64,000 nt of DNA from Agapanthus africanus. Lineage: Eukaryota; Streptophyta; Magnoliopsida; Asparagales; Amaryllidaceae. The notes beneath the pieces were generated by a model. That model had not been told where the DNA came from. It worked only from the letters and a program-made list of their open reading frames with translations, and searched no databases. The first letter of the stretch is position 1, and the number at the start of each line of letters is the position of its first letter. Positions 20,053 to 32,390 of the stretch are shown piece by piece. The stretch lies in contig JASDDO010000016.1 of assembly GCA_030015575.1 (NCBI GenBank), forward strand, positions 455,218,141-455,282,140, read 5' to 3'. Position numbers and translations under genes: made by a program.

Positions 20053-21666
20053 ATCGTTTTTAGGTTGTTTACCTTAGATAGGCAACACCCATATTCTCCG
20101 GCTCACTGAGGCTCAAGAGAACTGGTCCCGCTTAAACCTAGATTTACTAAGGTCCTTATTTTAAATTAATATAACTTGAGGGGGTTTTATGAAAAATAGT
20201 TTTGATATATTTTCAACATAAACCTCAAGTATTTATTTATCGTCTTTAGGGTTTTCATAGATATAGTTTTTATAAAATGAAATATTTTAGTGGATATAAA
20301 CCTAACTTGAATAGTATATGGTATTATAGTGTAATATTGAAATTGTATTGAAATGTGATGGTATTTTCATGATCGTTTGTGATTATTTTCTTTTAATTAG
20401 AAAACATAGAATATATATTATATTTAAAATAGATATTTTGATAATATATATATATATATATAATTATAAAAATAGAATTTATGTATTAAATAGAAATCAC
20501 GTTTTTCTTAAAAATTGTAATAAGAATTCCATCGAGATCGAATGCTCCGTGAGGAGGTCTGCATCTCGTTCTACTTGGCCCGAGGATATGTAATAACCCG
20601 CACCCTACCGATCGGGGTCCCCAAAATGGGTTGTAAAGGCTTATTTGCAAGGAATTATTTAATACACTTTTAAAGAAAACGGTTTTTGAAAGTTTATGGT
20701 ATTTAAATGTAATTTCGTATTTTATCCTACAAGTTCCAAAAGTCATCGTGCTATATCTAGAATGAGTTTTGTGATGAGGTAGGTCATTACCTCGTGAGTT
20801 TTCTAAAGGTAATACGAGCAAAAAGATAAGGTAATGTCGTATACAAACTTAAGGGTATTTTACTGTAAAAGTGAAATAGAATTTGTTTAACATGATATTT
20901 TTAATTTAAACTTTGTCCAATTGTTGTTTAATGGTTACTAAACAAAATATAATTAAAAGATTAATTTGTTGTTTAAAAAATTGAGTTTTTAAATAAAATG
21001 AGAATCGGAAGTCGGATTAACTCCGCTTCCGACGAGTTTTGAAAAGAGGATTCTTTTTAATAGAGAGAGGAGAGGGAATAGGGGAATTACAAGCTTAGGG
21101 TTTAGAGGGGAGGTAATGGAAAAGGTTTGTGGTCTTCGCGGAGTCGCGGGGTCGCCGGATGTGCTTCAAATCCTCACCGGAACTTTGACCTTGGCTAACT
21201 CCACTTATACAACTTCTTGGACTTAGGAATTTTAGATAGTTTTGGCAATGGAATTCTGAATGAGAAGGCTATGGTGTAGTTTGGTATTTATAAGAGAAAT
21301 TAGGGTTTAGGATAATAAAGAATGAATTAAAAATATGCATTTAAAATGGATTAAAGAGGAGATTTATCATTCTCTGGATAAATGCAGAGAAATCAAACAG
21401 CATGGGGGCAGTGGGGTAGGCCAAAGGGTGTCGGGGTTAAAGTTTGGAGGCATTTGAGATGGGTTGGACCGGCGCCGCCGGCCCCATCATGCATCTCGCC
21501 GGCCATTCTCAAGGGTAAAGTGCTTGGATCTTTGACACGTGTCCTATGCTGCTTAATTATCATTTTCCACATGTTTGTTTTATGAGACTTTTCATTTTTA
21601 CGTGCAGTGCACGTGTAAACTTTTGAGCTTCTAAAAGATTTAAAGAAAAATCAACAAAAATAATAT

Positions 21667-21737
21667 GTGGCTAAGGGGATTCGAACACAGGGGCTTCGTC
21701 TCAGCAGTGCAAGGTTTACCAATGAGCTACAAGTGCT
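21667..21737 (-). other. tRNA-like segment in the Tekay-type LTR (copy 2)
   Basis: A- and B-box motifs like copy 1 (13543-13613), ending 114 bp inside the LTR edge at 21851. Confidence 0.65.
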
Positions 21738-23011
21738 TTCTTGCTGTTCAAAAGTGAATTAAATACTTATAGAATACACAGAATTGCAAATACTCCATTT
21801 GCACATTAACTTTTAAACAAATTTTCTGTACACTGAAACAGAGTGGTTACAAAATACAAGGATGCAAATGCCTAAATAGGTGGCATACATAAAATGAGAA
21901 AATGTAACTGGTCTAGGGCCTGGGTCTCGGTCTGAAAGTGCTCTTCCTCTGAAATGTCGATCTCTTCAGTCTCCACAGTATCTGACGAACATTCCAAGAA
22001 AACAAAGAAGGGTGGAATGCCCGTCAGCGAACTTTCGCTCTATAAGTCCTAAGGAATGAAGTGAAATATAAAGTGTATTGATAAGGAAAATGCATATCAT
22101 GAACAATGGATTATGAAGTATGATGTGTCAGCTTGCCGTTTAATATAAACATGGAAAGTTTATTTAGCATGCTGTTTTATCGTAATATATGTGAACAAAT
22201 ATGGTAATATATGGCAAGTAGATAAGCATGACAGCATAGCATGAGCAATGCAAACAAAAGTAATATGGCCGTGTAGTGTAAGTATAGTGAACATGCAGTG
22301 AATGTAAGTGTCTTAACATGTCTCTACTTGGGTACACTAATTTAACGTAAGTTCAAGGGTGAATGCCAACCAATCTCCAGAGTATTCTCGAGCCCAACAG
22401 GCTGTAATCCAGGGGTAAGGAACCACGGGCCCGAATCAAGTGTTAGTAACGGGACTTCAACCTAGTGTTGAAATATTCCAAACTCAATAGGCTGTAATCC
22501 AGAAGTAAGGAAACACGGGCCATCATGATAGCTTGCTTATGTTTGTAGGCATGGATTCATGATCTAGTGGGATTCCTAAGATTTCATTGGAGTCATGCAT
22601 GAACTACCCTGACATCCTGAGTATGCTAAGTTACAGTTAAAAATTACCGGCCTTGCTCGAATCCATGAATACATCAGTTTGCAAGATAGAGATCATGTAT
22701 ATATCAAGTATTCATGTCAAGTATTCTTGTATTCATTTCAAGTTGTATTCATGGTTTGAATCAAGTCAAGTCATGTATTCAGGTTTGATATATGTGTTTG
22801 AATTCAGGTATTCAGGTTCATGTTCAAGTATGCATGCTAGACTATGGGTTCATGTTTGAATTGGATTCTGACTTGAGTTTGGATTCAAGTTCATGATTAA
22901 GCATTCATGTTTGGTTTTAGATTCAGATTTGAGTTTGGATTTAGATATGATTTAGACTCAGACTTGAGTCAGACACTTTAAACTGATTTTGATCTTGAAT
23001 TAGGTTCAGGA

Positions 23012-23080
23012 GTTATCGGTAACTGCTGCATATGAACGGCAGGATTTGTGTGTTTTTCCAAGACAATTACTATTAATAAC
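23012..23080 (-). other. Three-way-junction segment (copy 2)
   Basis: Same arms as copy 1 with slight loss at the outer stem (GTTAT/ATAAC); the CTGC..GCAG hairpin is kept. Confidence 0.5.
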
Positions 23081-24664
23081 ACCGTTAAGTTTTCTACCTT
23101 ACATAGGCAAGAACTCACTTTCTCCGGCTCCCTGAGGCTCAAGAGAATTGATCCCGCTTAAACCTATATTTACTAAAGTCCTTAAATATTTATATATATA
23201 ACTCGAGGGGGTTTTATGAAAAATATTTTTAATATGGTTTCAAAATAACCTCGAGAAGTTATTTATATTATTTAGGGTTTTCATGAATGTGAATTTTAAA
23301 GATTTGATGTATTTTAGTGATAAATACTTAGCTTGAATAGTTCATGGTATTTTATTGTAAAACTTGTCTTGTATTGATATCTTGATGGTATTTTGGTGAA
23401 ACTTGAAATTCTTCTATCTTAAAAAAATATGAGTTTATTATATTTTGAAAATATATGGATTTGTAATATTTTATATAATTAAAAAAATTAAATTTTATTA
23501 TTAGAAAATGCGTTTTTCTTAAAAACCGTATTTAAAATCTTTCGAGATCGAATGCTCCGTGAGGAGGTATGTATCTCACTCTACTAGTCTAAGGATGTGC
23601 GATAATCTGCACCATCCAATAGCGGGTCCTTTAAAAAGGGTTGTAGAAGCATATTTGCAAAAGGTTTTGAAATACAATTCAAAAGAAACCCGGTTTTTAT
23701 AGTAAATGGTATCGTAATATTTTCTCGAAACATAAATCTACATGAAGTTATCGTGCTATGGAAACATGTGTGTATATGAGGGGTAGGTCATTACCCCGTG
23801 AAGTTTTCTAAATGTATAATTAACAAAAATACTAAAATATATGATATGTGATGTTTAGCGTAAATGTTAAGTTAAAACTATTTTGCATGATATTCTTAAT
23901 TAAAAATTGGTTCTAAGCATTGGTTATATGATTACAAATATAGTGTTAGAATATGGATGAAAAATATGTAAGAAAAAGTTAACTTTTTAAGGTTTAGAAA
24001 AAGATGTCGGTATTAACTTCAGTTCCGACATATGTTTTGAAAAGAGATTTTCAAAGAGGAAGAAGAAAGATTGGGAGGGACTTACCGTTTGATTTTTTTA
24101 AGAAGAGAAAGAAGAAGAGGGGGAAAGCTTTGAGATGCCACGGGAGCTCTGGAATCCGCTTCGATCTTTGCCGGAAGTTGCTTGTTTGCTAACTCCACTT
24201 TACTCCACTTGCATCTAGGAACTTTTAAGAGAATTTTGGCTAGAATTTTCAGAATGGGGATGGGTTAGGACATGGGGTAGTATTTATAGTGTGGAATTAG
24301 GGTTTTGGAATTAAAAGAGTGAATTAAAATGCATTAAAAAGAGGATAAATGGGGAATTGAGGGGTCTCTATTTGATTGCAAAGCAATCAAACAATGCAGG
24401 GGAGTTAGGGGTAGGCCGAGAGTCGAGTGTGCAAAACCCAGGGACATTTAGCTACGGAGGGCCCATCGGTGCCGGCCAATATAGGGTTTCCGCCGGTCGA
24501 TTTGGTGAGGGGGGCCGGTGGATTAGTGCCACGTGTTCACGCCAGTATTTACAACATTGTGCACATGTTTGTTTTCTCTGTCTTTTCATTTTTATGTGCC
24601 TTGCACGTGTAAACTTTTGGGCTTCCAAAAGTTTTAAAGAAAAATCAGAAAAAAATATAATGTG

Positions 24665-24735
24665 TCTGATGGGGCTCGAATACAGGGGCTACGTCACAGC
24701 AGTGTAAGGGCTTTACCAGGGAGCTACAAGTGCTT
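24665..24735 (-). other. tRNA-like segment in the Tekay-type LTR (copy 3)
   Basis: TAGCTCCCTGG (A box) and TATTCGAGCCC (B box) on the minus strand, 107 bp inside the LTR edge. Confidence 0.6.
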
Positions 24736-25112
24736 CTTGCTGTTCTTAAACAAGATATACTTATAACTTGTACTCATGCTTATAAACTTCTTTCTGTACA
24801 TTAAAAAGAAAAATTTTGTACAAAAAATTCAGAGTCATTACATTCTACTCTCTTTATAAAAATTTCGTTCTCGAAATTTATAGAAAGAAGTTGTAACATA
24901 TTCAAGAAAATTTGATTACAGTGGTGGTGAAAGAACTACTGGTATTGTACCGAAAGTGCATGAAAATGTTTGAAAGAACGAAAGGATGCAAGAATTTGAA
25001 AAGGGTGAAAAGATGGGAAGGGATTTACCAGTGTTACCTTGACCTATAGCCTCGGCTTCCACGGTCGCCAAGTGTAAGCCTGACGTCTCAGCACATTTCT
25101 CTGTGCATGCTG

Positions 25113-26215
25113 TTACATCGATAGCCGACGAGGTAAAGGTGGTCCGTGTGGAGTTGGTGCAGGAAGAGCTAAACGAATATGTGGAGCTTCGATAGCTGGT
25201 CTAGCTGCGGGGGCTGGGCTAGTTCGGTTGTGTGGGCAAGTTCCTATAGTATGTGAGGATGATCCATATATCAGAAAAAGACCGTTTGCTCGACAGAAAT
25301 CCTTGACTTGGTGTCCGGTCCTCTTACAATAGATGCAGAAGTTAGTTTCAGTTTCGGAAAATGATTCTCCTGGCCTCATAGCTGGCGCAGGGAGAGTTGG
25401 CTTAGAAAAGGCTCCTCGAGTAATCTGATTGGCTGGACTTTTCATACCGACCAACTGTGGCCTTCCCTTCTTCTTAATAACAGCTTCGTAGCGACAGGCT
25501 GACTTCAAAGCTGCTTCATGTGTTAGATATTCCCTGGTTGCTAAGGTGGCTTGAATCTCAGGGTCTAATCTTTGCTGGAAATGCCTGGCTCTGATTTCTG
25601 CAGTAGGAATTAGATGGGCGGCGAATCTGCCGAGCATGGTGAATTCAGCATCGTACTCGTCCACTGACTTATCCCACATAGATCCTTATTGCAGATGAAT
25701 GAACTTCTGTTCCATCTCGAAGTGTGCGGTTTCCGGAAAATACTTGGCGTCAAAGAGATCACGGAAAGTCTTCCACTCGATTGGCTGCTCAAGACGGCTC
25801 TCCTCGGCCTTCCACCAGACTCTGGAATTGTCGGTGAGCTGGAGTTTGGCTATTCTGACCAAGCCACTTCTGAAACTTGAGCTGCGGCTAAGTCATCTTC
25901 TATACTCTGAGCCCATTCCTCGGCCTCAAGCGGTTTCTCCTTCCCTGAGAAGTTCTTCGAGTGTAATGCTCGAAATTGTTTCACTCCCGGTGCTTCTGCT
26001 TCAGAGCGGATGAAACTCTGTTGAAGGAGAGCAGTCTGCTCCTGCAAAATCGTGCTTTGACCCTGCTGACCTTCAAGTAGACTTTTGATAGCCTCCAAAA
26101 ACATCGTCTGTTCTGTGAGTGGTGCAGTTACGGTAGGTGGAGTTGGTAGGATGGTAAAGGTAGGTGGTGGTGTACTTCCAGCGTTGGTGCTAGGGTTGCT
26201 GGGATAATCCATCAC
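25113..26215 (-). pseudogene. Element C gag remnant
   Basis: Its relation to B's gag is obvious: polar N-terminus, TMFLEAIKSLLEGQQGQS helix, VKQFRALHSKNFSGKEKPLE, EAEEWAQSIEDDLAAAQV, then AHLIPTAEIRARHFQQRLDP and EAALKSACRYEAVIKKKGRP, and a knuckle-like CIYCKRTGHQVKDFC followed by a proline-rich end. In the family this is the capsid/nucleocapsid protein. It is the only coding matter in C's 1.5-kb interior. It looks broken, with few interruptions. Confidence 0.87.
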
Positions 26216-26825
26216 CTTAGATAGAGAAGAAAGCTTAGGATAGATTCAACGGAAATTGAATTGTAAGGAATGTAAAGTTGTTGAATCTCACATTTCTTGT
26301 TATGTATTGCTTATGACTTCATGCAGAACTGGACCTTCATGGGCCACCAACAAAACCTATCATGACCCGCTTCCCAAAAGACAGAAGTAGGTACGTGACG
26401 ATGCCACGACGTATTTAATTCGAAAAGGTCATTTCCCGGAATAAATACGTTAAGCATAAAATAAGCAATATAAAATGACAAGAGAATAAACATGAGATTT
26501 AAAATTCCACAACTTTATTTACATTCAACTTGATTCATTTACAATACATGATTTTAACTGAAAGAAAATACAAGGATGGAAATGCTTAAACAGGCGGCAT
26601 ACATAAACTGAGAAAATGTAACTGGTCTAGGCCTGGGTCTCGGTCTGATCATGCTCTTCCTCTGAGATGTCTACTTCTTCAGTCTTCACAGTATCTGATG
26701 AACATTCTAAGAAAACAGAAAAGGGTGGAATGCCCGTCAGCGAAATTTCGCTCGGTAAGTCTCAAGGAATGAAGTGAAATATAAAGTGTAATGATAAGGA
26801 AAATGTATATCATGAACAATGGATT

Positions 26826-29050
26826 TGTAGAGTTTCCGTCGACGGCAGCAAGGTTTCGGGAGGCATCTTTCATGCCATTTTCAAAAATTTGCCGTTAAAA
26901 GGAACTCTAAACAAGATCGATAACTAGAATATAATAGGAAAACATATAGTAAACCATTTACTATCTAAGTGAAGAAGAAAATACAACCTTTATAGATCGG
27001 TCCTTCACTTCATTAGCTCCTTGTTGAAGTCCCTTCGCTGCGATCGTGGTTCTCCCGGACTCTTGCATGGCTTCACGAGGCAAAAGGAGCGACCTTGCTT
27101 GAAGTCTCCGAGGCCGAAGATGATCTACGTCGAGGGAATACTAGCTCAAGCTTCTACTTCACTAACTAAAGGATTAGTGAAGTAAACACCATAAAATAAA
27201 GTGCTAGTCTAGTAAAGGATGAAGAAATAGGAAGTAAGTTCACTTTAGAATTTGTTTTCTCACAATATTTCTCACTTTGGATCAAACCCTAGCAAGCTTT
27301 TCTTTTGCTCAAGGAAGAAGAAGATGAACAAAAGAAAATGAGAATGAGGATAATGATCAAGTGAGTGAGCTAACCATGGTGAGTGAGTATCATATACTAA
27401 CTCATGTAGAGACATAACCATGGCTAATTAACATGGTTGGGTTAACAAATATCTAAAGTAAAACAAACCTAGTGGACTTAGTCAATGCATCCACAAGCTT
27501 CTACTAGCTTCATGCATTTTTCCAATTATCCACCAATTTTGTAATTACATTAAAATACTAAACCCAACATGATAATTAGCATGGTGTAAGTCTTGTACAC
27601 CCATGAAAGTTGTATCAACAACCATGATACATAAATCAAAACACAAATTAATATATATCAGATATATATATTAAGTTGTGTATAAGTGAGAAAAGACAAA
27701 TGCTTAAGTGAACCATTGTTAGTTAATGTAAATTAGTATATCACATATACAATTATACACTAAATTATTAAATCAACACTTGACTTAATAATCCGGTTAT
27801 ATCTCATATAACCGACTAACATCCAATGTATCGACTTATTGAATCAACACTTGCTTCGATAACACGGCTATATCACATATAACCGACCGATACAAAAAGT
27901 CGCGAGAATAGAATACGATATCACATACACGCATTATTCTCGGTCCCGTACATATCACATACGTGCCCCTATTTCGTTTTGCCAGAGCCAGTAAAACCTC
28001 TATGTAGGACTCTAAAGACTCGTCAATACGCCGGCAGTAGGTGATGATCACATCAAGCACCCATAAGCCGTCAACGGTACTAGCTGGAAGTAACGGCTAC
28101 CCGGGTATTGAGCGATCAGAAGATCAGCAAGCAAGCCCGCTCCAACTCCTGTAAAAGCATGACGGTAACACTTGCCGTACAGTCCGATCTCCTCGTCTGA
28201 TATGTCGCATATCAAGTATAGGAGTGGTAAACGTCAGACCCCAATAACCGATAAGTCATGCCGATGTGAGGCTCATAACGGGTCGAGAAACTACTGGTAA
28301 CACTTACCAGTAAATCTCTAAATCAGCCCTGGCCAGGGACTTCCCTGTTATGGCCAATCGAGCACAGCGCAACATCAACCCCCAATACCGGGAGAGACGA
28401 AACCCCTCCTATCGCTCATTGCCTCCATGTGACTCGGGACTGTACCCAAAAACCACCGTTTTTCATGCCCTCTTGGACGTGGTAAGGTGGAAATCAAAGC
28501 ACAGTGGGAATCACACAAGACTTTATGACGACCTCGGGTCTACAGACTAACCTGTACAAGTGTCACCAGAGAACTGCCATCTGACGTGAGGTATAATACC
28601 ATCTGGGAGTTCTCGGCGAGTCCATCCAGTGTACTCAGTCTCTACTGAGCACCCGTATACCATCTCTGATGTCAAACACCAATGGATATGGGATCATCCA
28701 TCGCCCATCTCATGAGCCGAGAAGCGTATACGCTAGTCTACTCTGGTGTATCAATGCCCTATCTCGATATACCCACGACTAGGGACATTAAAGGATGTAC
28801 TTATGGACTACCATGTCCCCACTAGTATGATCTGCATCATAGTCCTGGTAGTCAAGTACACATCCTAAGGGCTTTACCAACATGTAACCATAAGACAGTA
28901 TCAAGAGACCAATATACATGTTAAGATAAAGAGCAACCAGATAGCATACTATCATATCGAGCAAGAAAGTCCTCTCTATATATGTCCAAGCATCCAGTAA
29001 TATACATCATATGTACAATACTGGCCTCTAGAGCATACATACAACTAACA
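26826..29050 (-). repeat. Element K left (3') LTR
   Basis: TGTAGAGTTTCC ... CAACTAACA on the plus strand, 2225 bp, near-identical to 34864-37088. Small open frames such as 27836-28060 and 28350-28550 occur in both LTRs and show no domain. Confidence 0.95.
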
Positions 29051-29068
29051 ATCTCCCACTTGCACTAG
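29051..29068 (-). other. Element K polypurine tract
   Basis: Minus strand GTGCAAGTGGGAGAT directly precedes the LTR start TGTTAG. AAGTGGGAGAT before the 3' LTR is the common plant copia form. Confidence 0.85.
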
Positions 29069-29165
29069 GGCCAGCTGCTGTAGTATCGCATACCGAGCAT
29101 CCCGAAGAGTCTCTCAAACTGTATCTGGGGAATGGCCTTCGTAAGTGGATCCACTATGTTGTTCT

Positions 29166-29789
29166 TCATGTCAACCCTCCTGACCTCGATCTCCCGGCGA
29201 TCAACATCTCCCGGATCAGGTGATACCGCCTCAGAATATGCCTGGATCGCTGATGGGACCTGGGTTCCTTGGCCAAAGCCACCGCTCCATTGTTATCACA
29301 ATACAAAGGTATTGGATCCTTAATGGATGGAACCACTCCAAGTTCAGTTATGAACTTCTTGATCCAGATAGCCTCTTTGGCAGCATCGTTGGCAGCTATG
29401 TATTCAGCCTCCATCGTCGAGTCTGCCACGGTTTCCTGCTTGGAACTCTTTCAGCATACCGCCCCTCCGTAGAGGGTAAAGACAAATCCCGATTGCGACT
29501 TAGAGTCGTCCTTATCACTCTGGAAGCTCGAATCGGTAAAGGATTCCACTTGGAGTTCTCCGTTACCATACACCAAGAGCATCTCTTTAGTCCTTCGTAA
29601 GTACTTGAGACTGCTCTTCACAGCTGTCCAGTGACTCTCTCCAGGATCAGCTTGATACCTACTTACTACACTTAGTGAGTGTGCTATATCGGGTCTGGTA
29701 CACAACATCGCGTACATGATAGAGCCTACAGCCGAAGCATAGGGTATCCCTTGCATGCGAGCTCTCTCCAAATTAGTCTTGGGAGACAT
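29166..29789 (-). pseudogene. Element K RNase H region (copia)
   Basis: Minus-strand frames show the end of the copia RT connection (TRPDIAHSLSVVSRY, HWTAVKSSLKYLRRT) and the RNase H domain (FTDSSFQSDKDDSKSQSGFV, STMEAEYIAANDAAKEAIW, LYCDNNGAVALAKEP, KEPRSHQRSRHI). The catalytic acids of the D-E-D set fall in FTDSS, MEAEY and LYCDN. It degrades template RNA during cDNA synthesis. It is the last domain of the polyprotein. Confidence 0.88.
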
Positions 29790-29927
29790 CTCTTTGGAGA
29801 GAGTGAGTCCAGAGATCGTGGGTAAAACCCACGCTTGGATTCTTCCATACTAAACCGCTTTAGTATGGTGTCAATGTACCTGGATTGGGACAATCCCAGT
29901 ATCCGTTTGGATCTATCTCTATAGATC

Positions 29928-30893
29928 TTAATCCCCAAGATGTAGGAGGCATCCCGTAGATCTTTCATTGAGAATCTTTGTCATTAAGAAGAGCTTGACC
30001 GATTGCAGCATAGGAATATCATTTCCTATCAAGAGTATGTCGTCCACGTACAATACGAGGAAGACAACCTTACTCTCTGCCACCTTCTTGTATATACAAG
30101 CTTCATCTACGTTTTTGACGAAATCAAACTCTTTGATAATGATTTCAAAGCAGATGTTCCAACTCCGCGATACTTGCTTTAATCCATAAATGGATTTAAG
30201 CAGCTTGCACACCTTCTTGCTGCTCCCACTATCTATGAAGCCCTCTGGCTGAGTCATGTACACGCACTCTTCCAAATCACCATTTACAAAGGCGGTCTTA
30301 ACATCCATTTGCCAGATTTCGTAGTCATGATATGCAGCGATGGCAAGCATGATCCGGATGGATTTAAGCATAGCCACTAGAGAAAAGGTTTCGTCATAGT
30401 CCACACCTGGTCGTTGACGAAAACCCTTTGCAACAAGTCTAGCTTTGAAAGTCTCCACTTTTCCATCTACACCAAGTTTTTTCTTGAAGATCCACTTGCT
30501 CCCAATGGGTTTTACCCCTTCAGGAGCATCTTCCAAAGTCCATACTTTGTTGGTGTACATGGATTCCATCTCGGACCGCATTGCATCCAGCCATTTCACT
30601 GAGTCTCCACTCGTGATGGCCTGCTCGAAACTAGTTGGGTCATCATCCTCCATGATGCAATCCTCGCTCCCACCATCCATGAGAAAACCGTAGTATCTCT
30701 CAGGTGGGTGAGAAACCCTACTAGATCGGCGGAGAGGCTGGGGTTTATTGGGAACTACTGAATCCTCTGGTTCCACCAAATTTTCTGTTGCAGCTGTTGT
30801 AGCTGGAACCTCTTCCAGTTCTATCTCATGACCACTAATCTCTTTGGCAAGAAATTTCTTTTCTAAAAAGGTGGCATGCCGAGAAACAAACAC
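29928..30893 (-). pseudogene. Element K reverse transcriptase region (copia)
   Basis: RVT_2-type RT: PIGSKWIFKKKLGVDGKVE, FKARLVAKGFRQRPGVDY, the QMDVKTAFVNGDLEE motif with a catalytic D, LKSIYGLKQVSRSW, and the YVDDILLIGND active site. Upstream is the proline-rich linker LRRSSRVSHPPERYYGF that joins integrase to RT in copia elements. Part of the same fossil polyprotein as 30999-32390. Confidence 0.92.
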
Positions 30894-30998
30894 CCTTTGT
30901 TCTTCGGTGTGGTAGAAGATATACCCTTGTGAATTCTTGGGATATCCTACAAATTTGCATAGAACATACCGTGCCTCAAGTTTGTCCGGATTTTGTCG

Positions 30999-32390
30999 TT
31001 AGACATAGGCTGGACAACCCCATATCTTAACATAATTAAGACATGATCTTTTCCCCTTCCATATCTCATATGGAGTGGTAGGCATAGATTTGGTGGGGGC
31101 CATATTCAATAGATGTATGGCTGTCTCCAGCACATACCCCAAGAAGGAAATAGGTAACTCAGCTGTACTCATCATAGAGTGCACCATATCTAATAGGGTG
31201 CGGTTCCTCCGTTCCGATACACCATTGTGTTGTGGTGTATATGGAGGAGTTAGCTGAGAGAGAATCTCATTCTCTTTTAGGAAGTCCAAGAACTCATTGC
31301 TTAAGTATTCACCTCCTCGATCTGATCGAAGGATTTTAATACTTTTCCCGGTTTGGTTCTCGACTTCTTGTTTATATTCTCTAAATTTCTCAAAAGCTTC
31401 AGACTTGTGTTTTATCAAAAACACATGTCCGTATCTTGAGAGATCGTCAGTGAATGTAATGAAGTACGAAGAACCATCCCTGGCATGTGTAGACATGGGA
31501 CCGCATACATCGCTATGTATCAGTCCCAAGAGTTCAGTAACTCTTTCTCCGTGTCCCGTAAACGGAGTTTTGGTCATCTTGTCTTTGAGACATGACTGGC
31601 AAGTATCATAAGATGAAAATTCGAACGGTTTCAAATATCCATCTTTATGCAACTTAGCTAGCCGTGTCGCATTGATGTGACCTAGTCTACAATGCCACAA
31701 GAAGGGTTCGTTCATTTCTGAATTCTTCCTCTTGTGTGTGTTTGTTATGCTCAGAACTGTTGATTGATTTAGAACATAAATGCCATTGCACAACGTGCCT
31801 GATCCAACCAAGTTTTGGTTCAGGAAAATGTTCATAACATTATCCTGTAATACAAAATTATATCCATCTTTACTCAACAAAGAAACCGATATAATGTTGC
31901 ATATCAGGTTCGGCATGTAATAGCATTCGTTCAGAATCAATGTATTACCAGTTGGTAAAACAAGGTGATATTCCCCGACGGTTTTAGCTGCAACAATTGC
32001 ACCATTTCCAACCCTTATGTCTTTATCACCTTCTCCAAGTTCTCTACCTTTTCTCAGTCCATGTAACTGATTACATATATGGGATCCTGACCCGGTATCT
32101 AATACCCATGACGTAGAGCAAATGGAGAAACAGTTCTCTGTAACGAACACACCCGAAGAAAATGCATCAACATGTACTTTCTTTATTCGGGTGGCATGGG
32201 AATCCTGGTATTCCCCTATATCCTGTTCATTTTTATAACTTTTATAAGAAAGAACGGAACCAACGTTCCCCAGCACAGTATAACATGTGGGTTCGGTCAA
32301 TACATCCATATTATTATCTTGATTAAGGCATGATATGGTCGCTACCTGAAGAGAGAGAGAAGAAAAACACTTTAGCGTATGCTCTTGCAA
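30999..32390 (-). pseudogene. Element K protease and integrase region (copia)
   Basis: The 463-residue block opens with an aspartic protease: WVLDTGSGSHIC near residue 95 and NIISVSLLSKDGY. Next is the GAG-pre-integrase zinc region (LWHCRLGHIN ... DTCQSCLKDK), and then the integrase core with D in IHSDVCGPM, D in RSDRGGEY and E in GVSERRNRT. It ends at TPYEIWKGKRSCLNYVKIWG, the usual core exit. Processing of the polyprotein and insertion of the cDNA are its roles in the family. Confidence 0.92.

Larger units (their letters stand above)
11921..21851 (-). mobile_element. Element B: Tekay-like chromovirus, mainly gag, heavily interrupted
   Basis: On the minus strand it has a right (5') LTR at 19030-21851, gag at 17702-18846, a short integrase/chromodomain tail at 13782-14068, the chromovirus polypurine region at 13729-13765, and the inner part of the left (3') LTR at 11921-13728. 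The rest of that LTR lies beyond element A, off the window. No protease or RT is recognisable. Inside B are a Cassandra cluster (14069-15690) and solo LTR S1 (15872-17584). B itself interrupts the left LTR of element C: C's sequence resumes at 21852 and its right LTR shows the undisturbed counterpart near 26563. The B LTRs differ by roughly 3% over the part I compared by eye. Broken. Confidence 0.88.
19030..21851 (-). repeat. Element B right (5') LTR (2822 bp)
   Basis: On the plus strand it begins TGTCGCTCCCCTCTTCCC and ends GAGTGGTTACA. It has the family landmarks: the AAGTAAACACGCTAAGCG block near 19098, the three-way-junction segment at 19982-20052 and the tRNA-like segment at 21667-21737. 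To its left (18847-19029) lies the short untranslated leader of B. I do not recognise a standard primer site there. Confidence 0.92.
21852..24842 (-). repeat. Element C left (3') LTR, preserving three empty sites
   Basis: 2991 bp in one piece. It contains the empty counterparts of the K site (GGATTATGAAG near 22113), the J site (ATATATGTGAACA near 22187) and the S2 site (ATATGTGTTTGAATTC near 22790). It ends GTCATTACA before the polypurine region. Confidence 0.92.

Noticed and set aside
24357-24707. A pair of similar small proteins encoded here and at 50927-51289
   Set aside because: These are equivalent positions in the two LTRs of element C, so their similarity comes from the LTR duplication and not from gene conservation.
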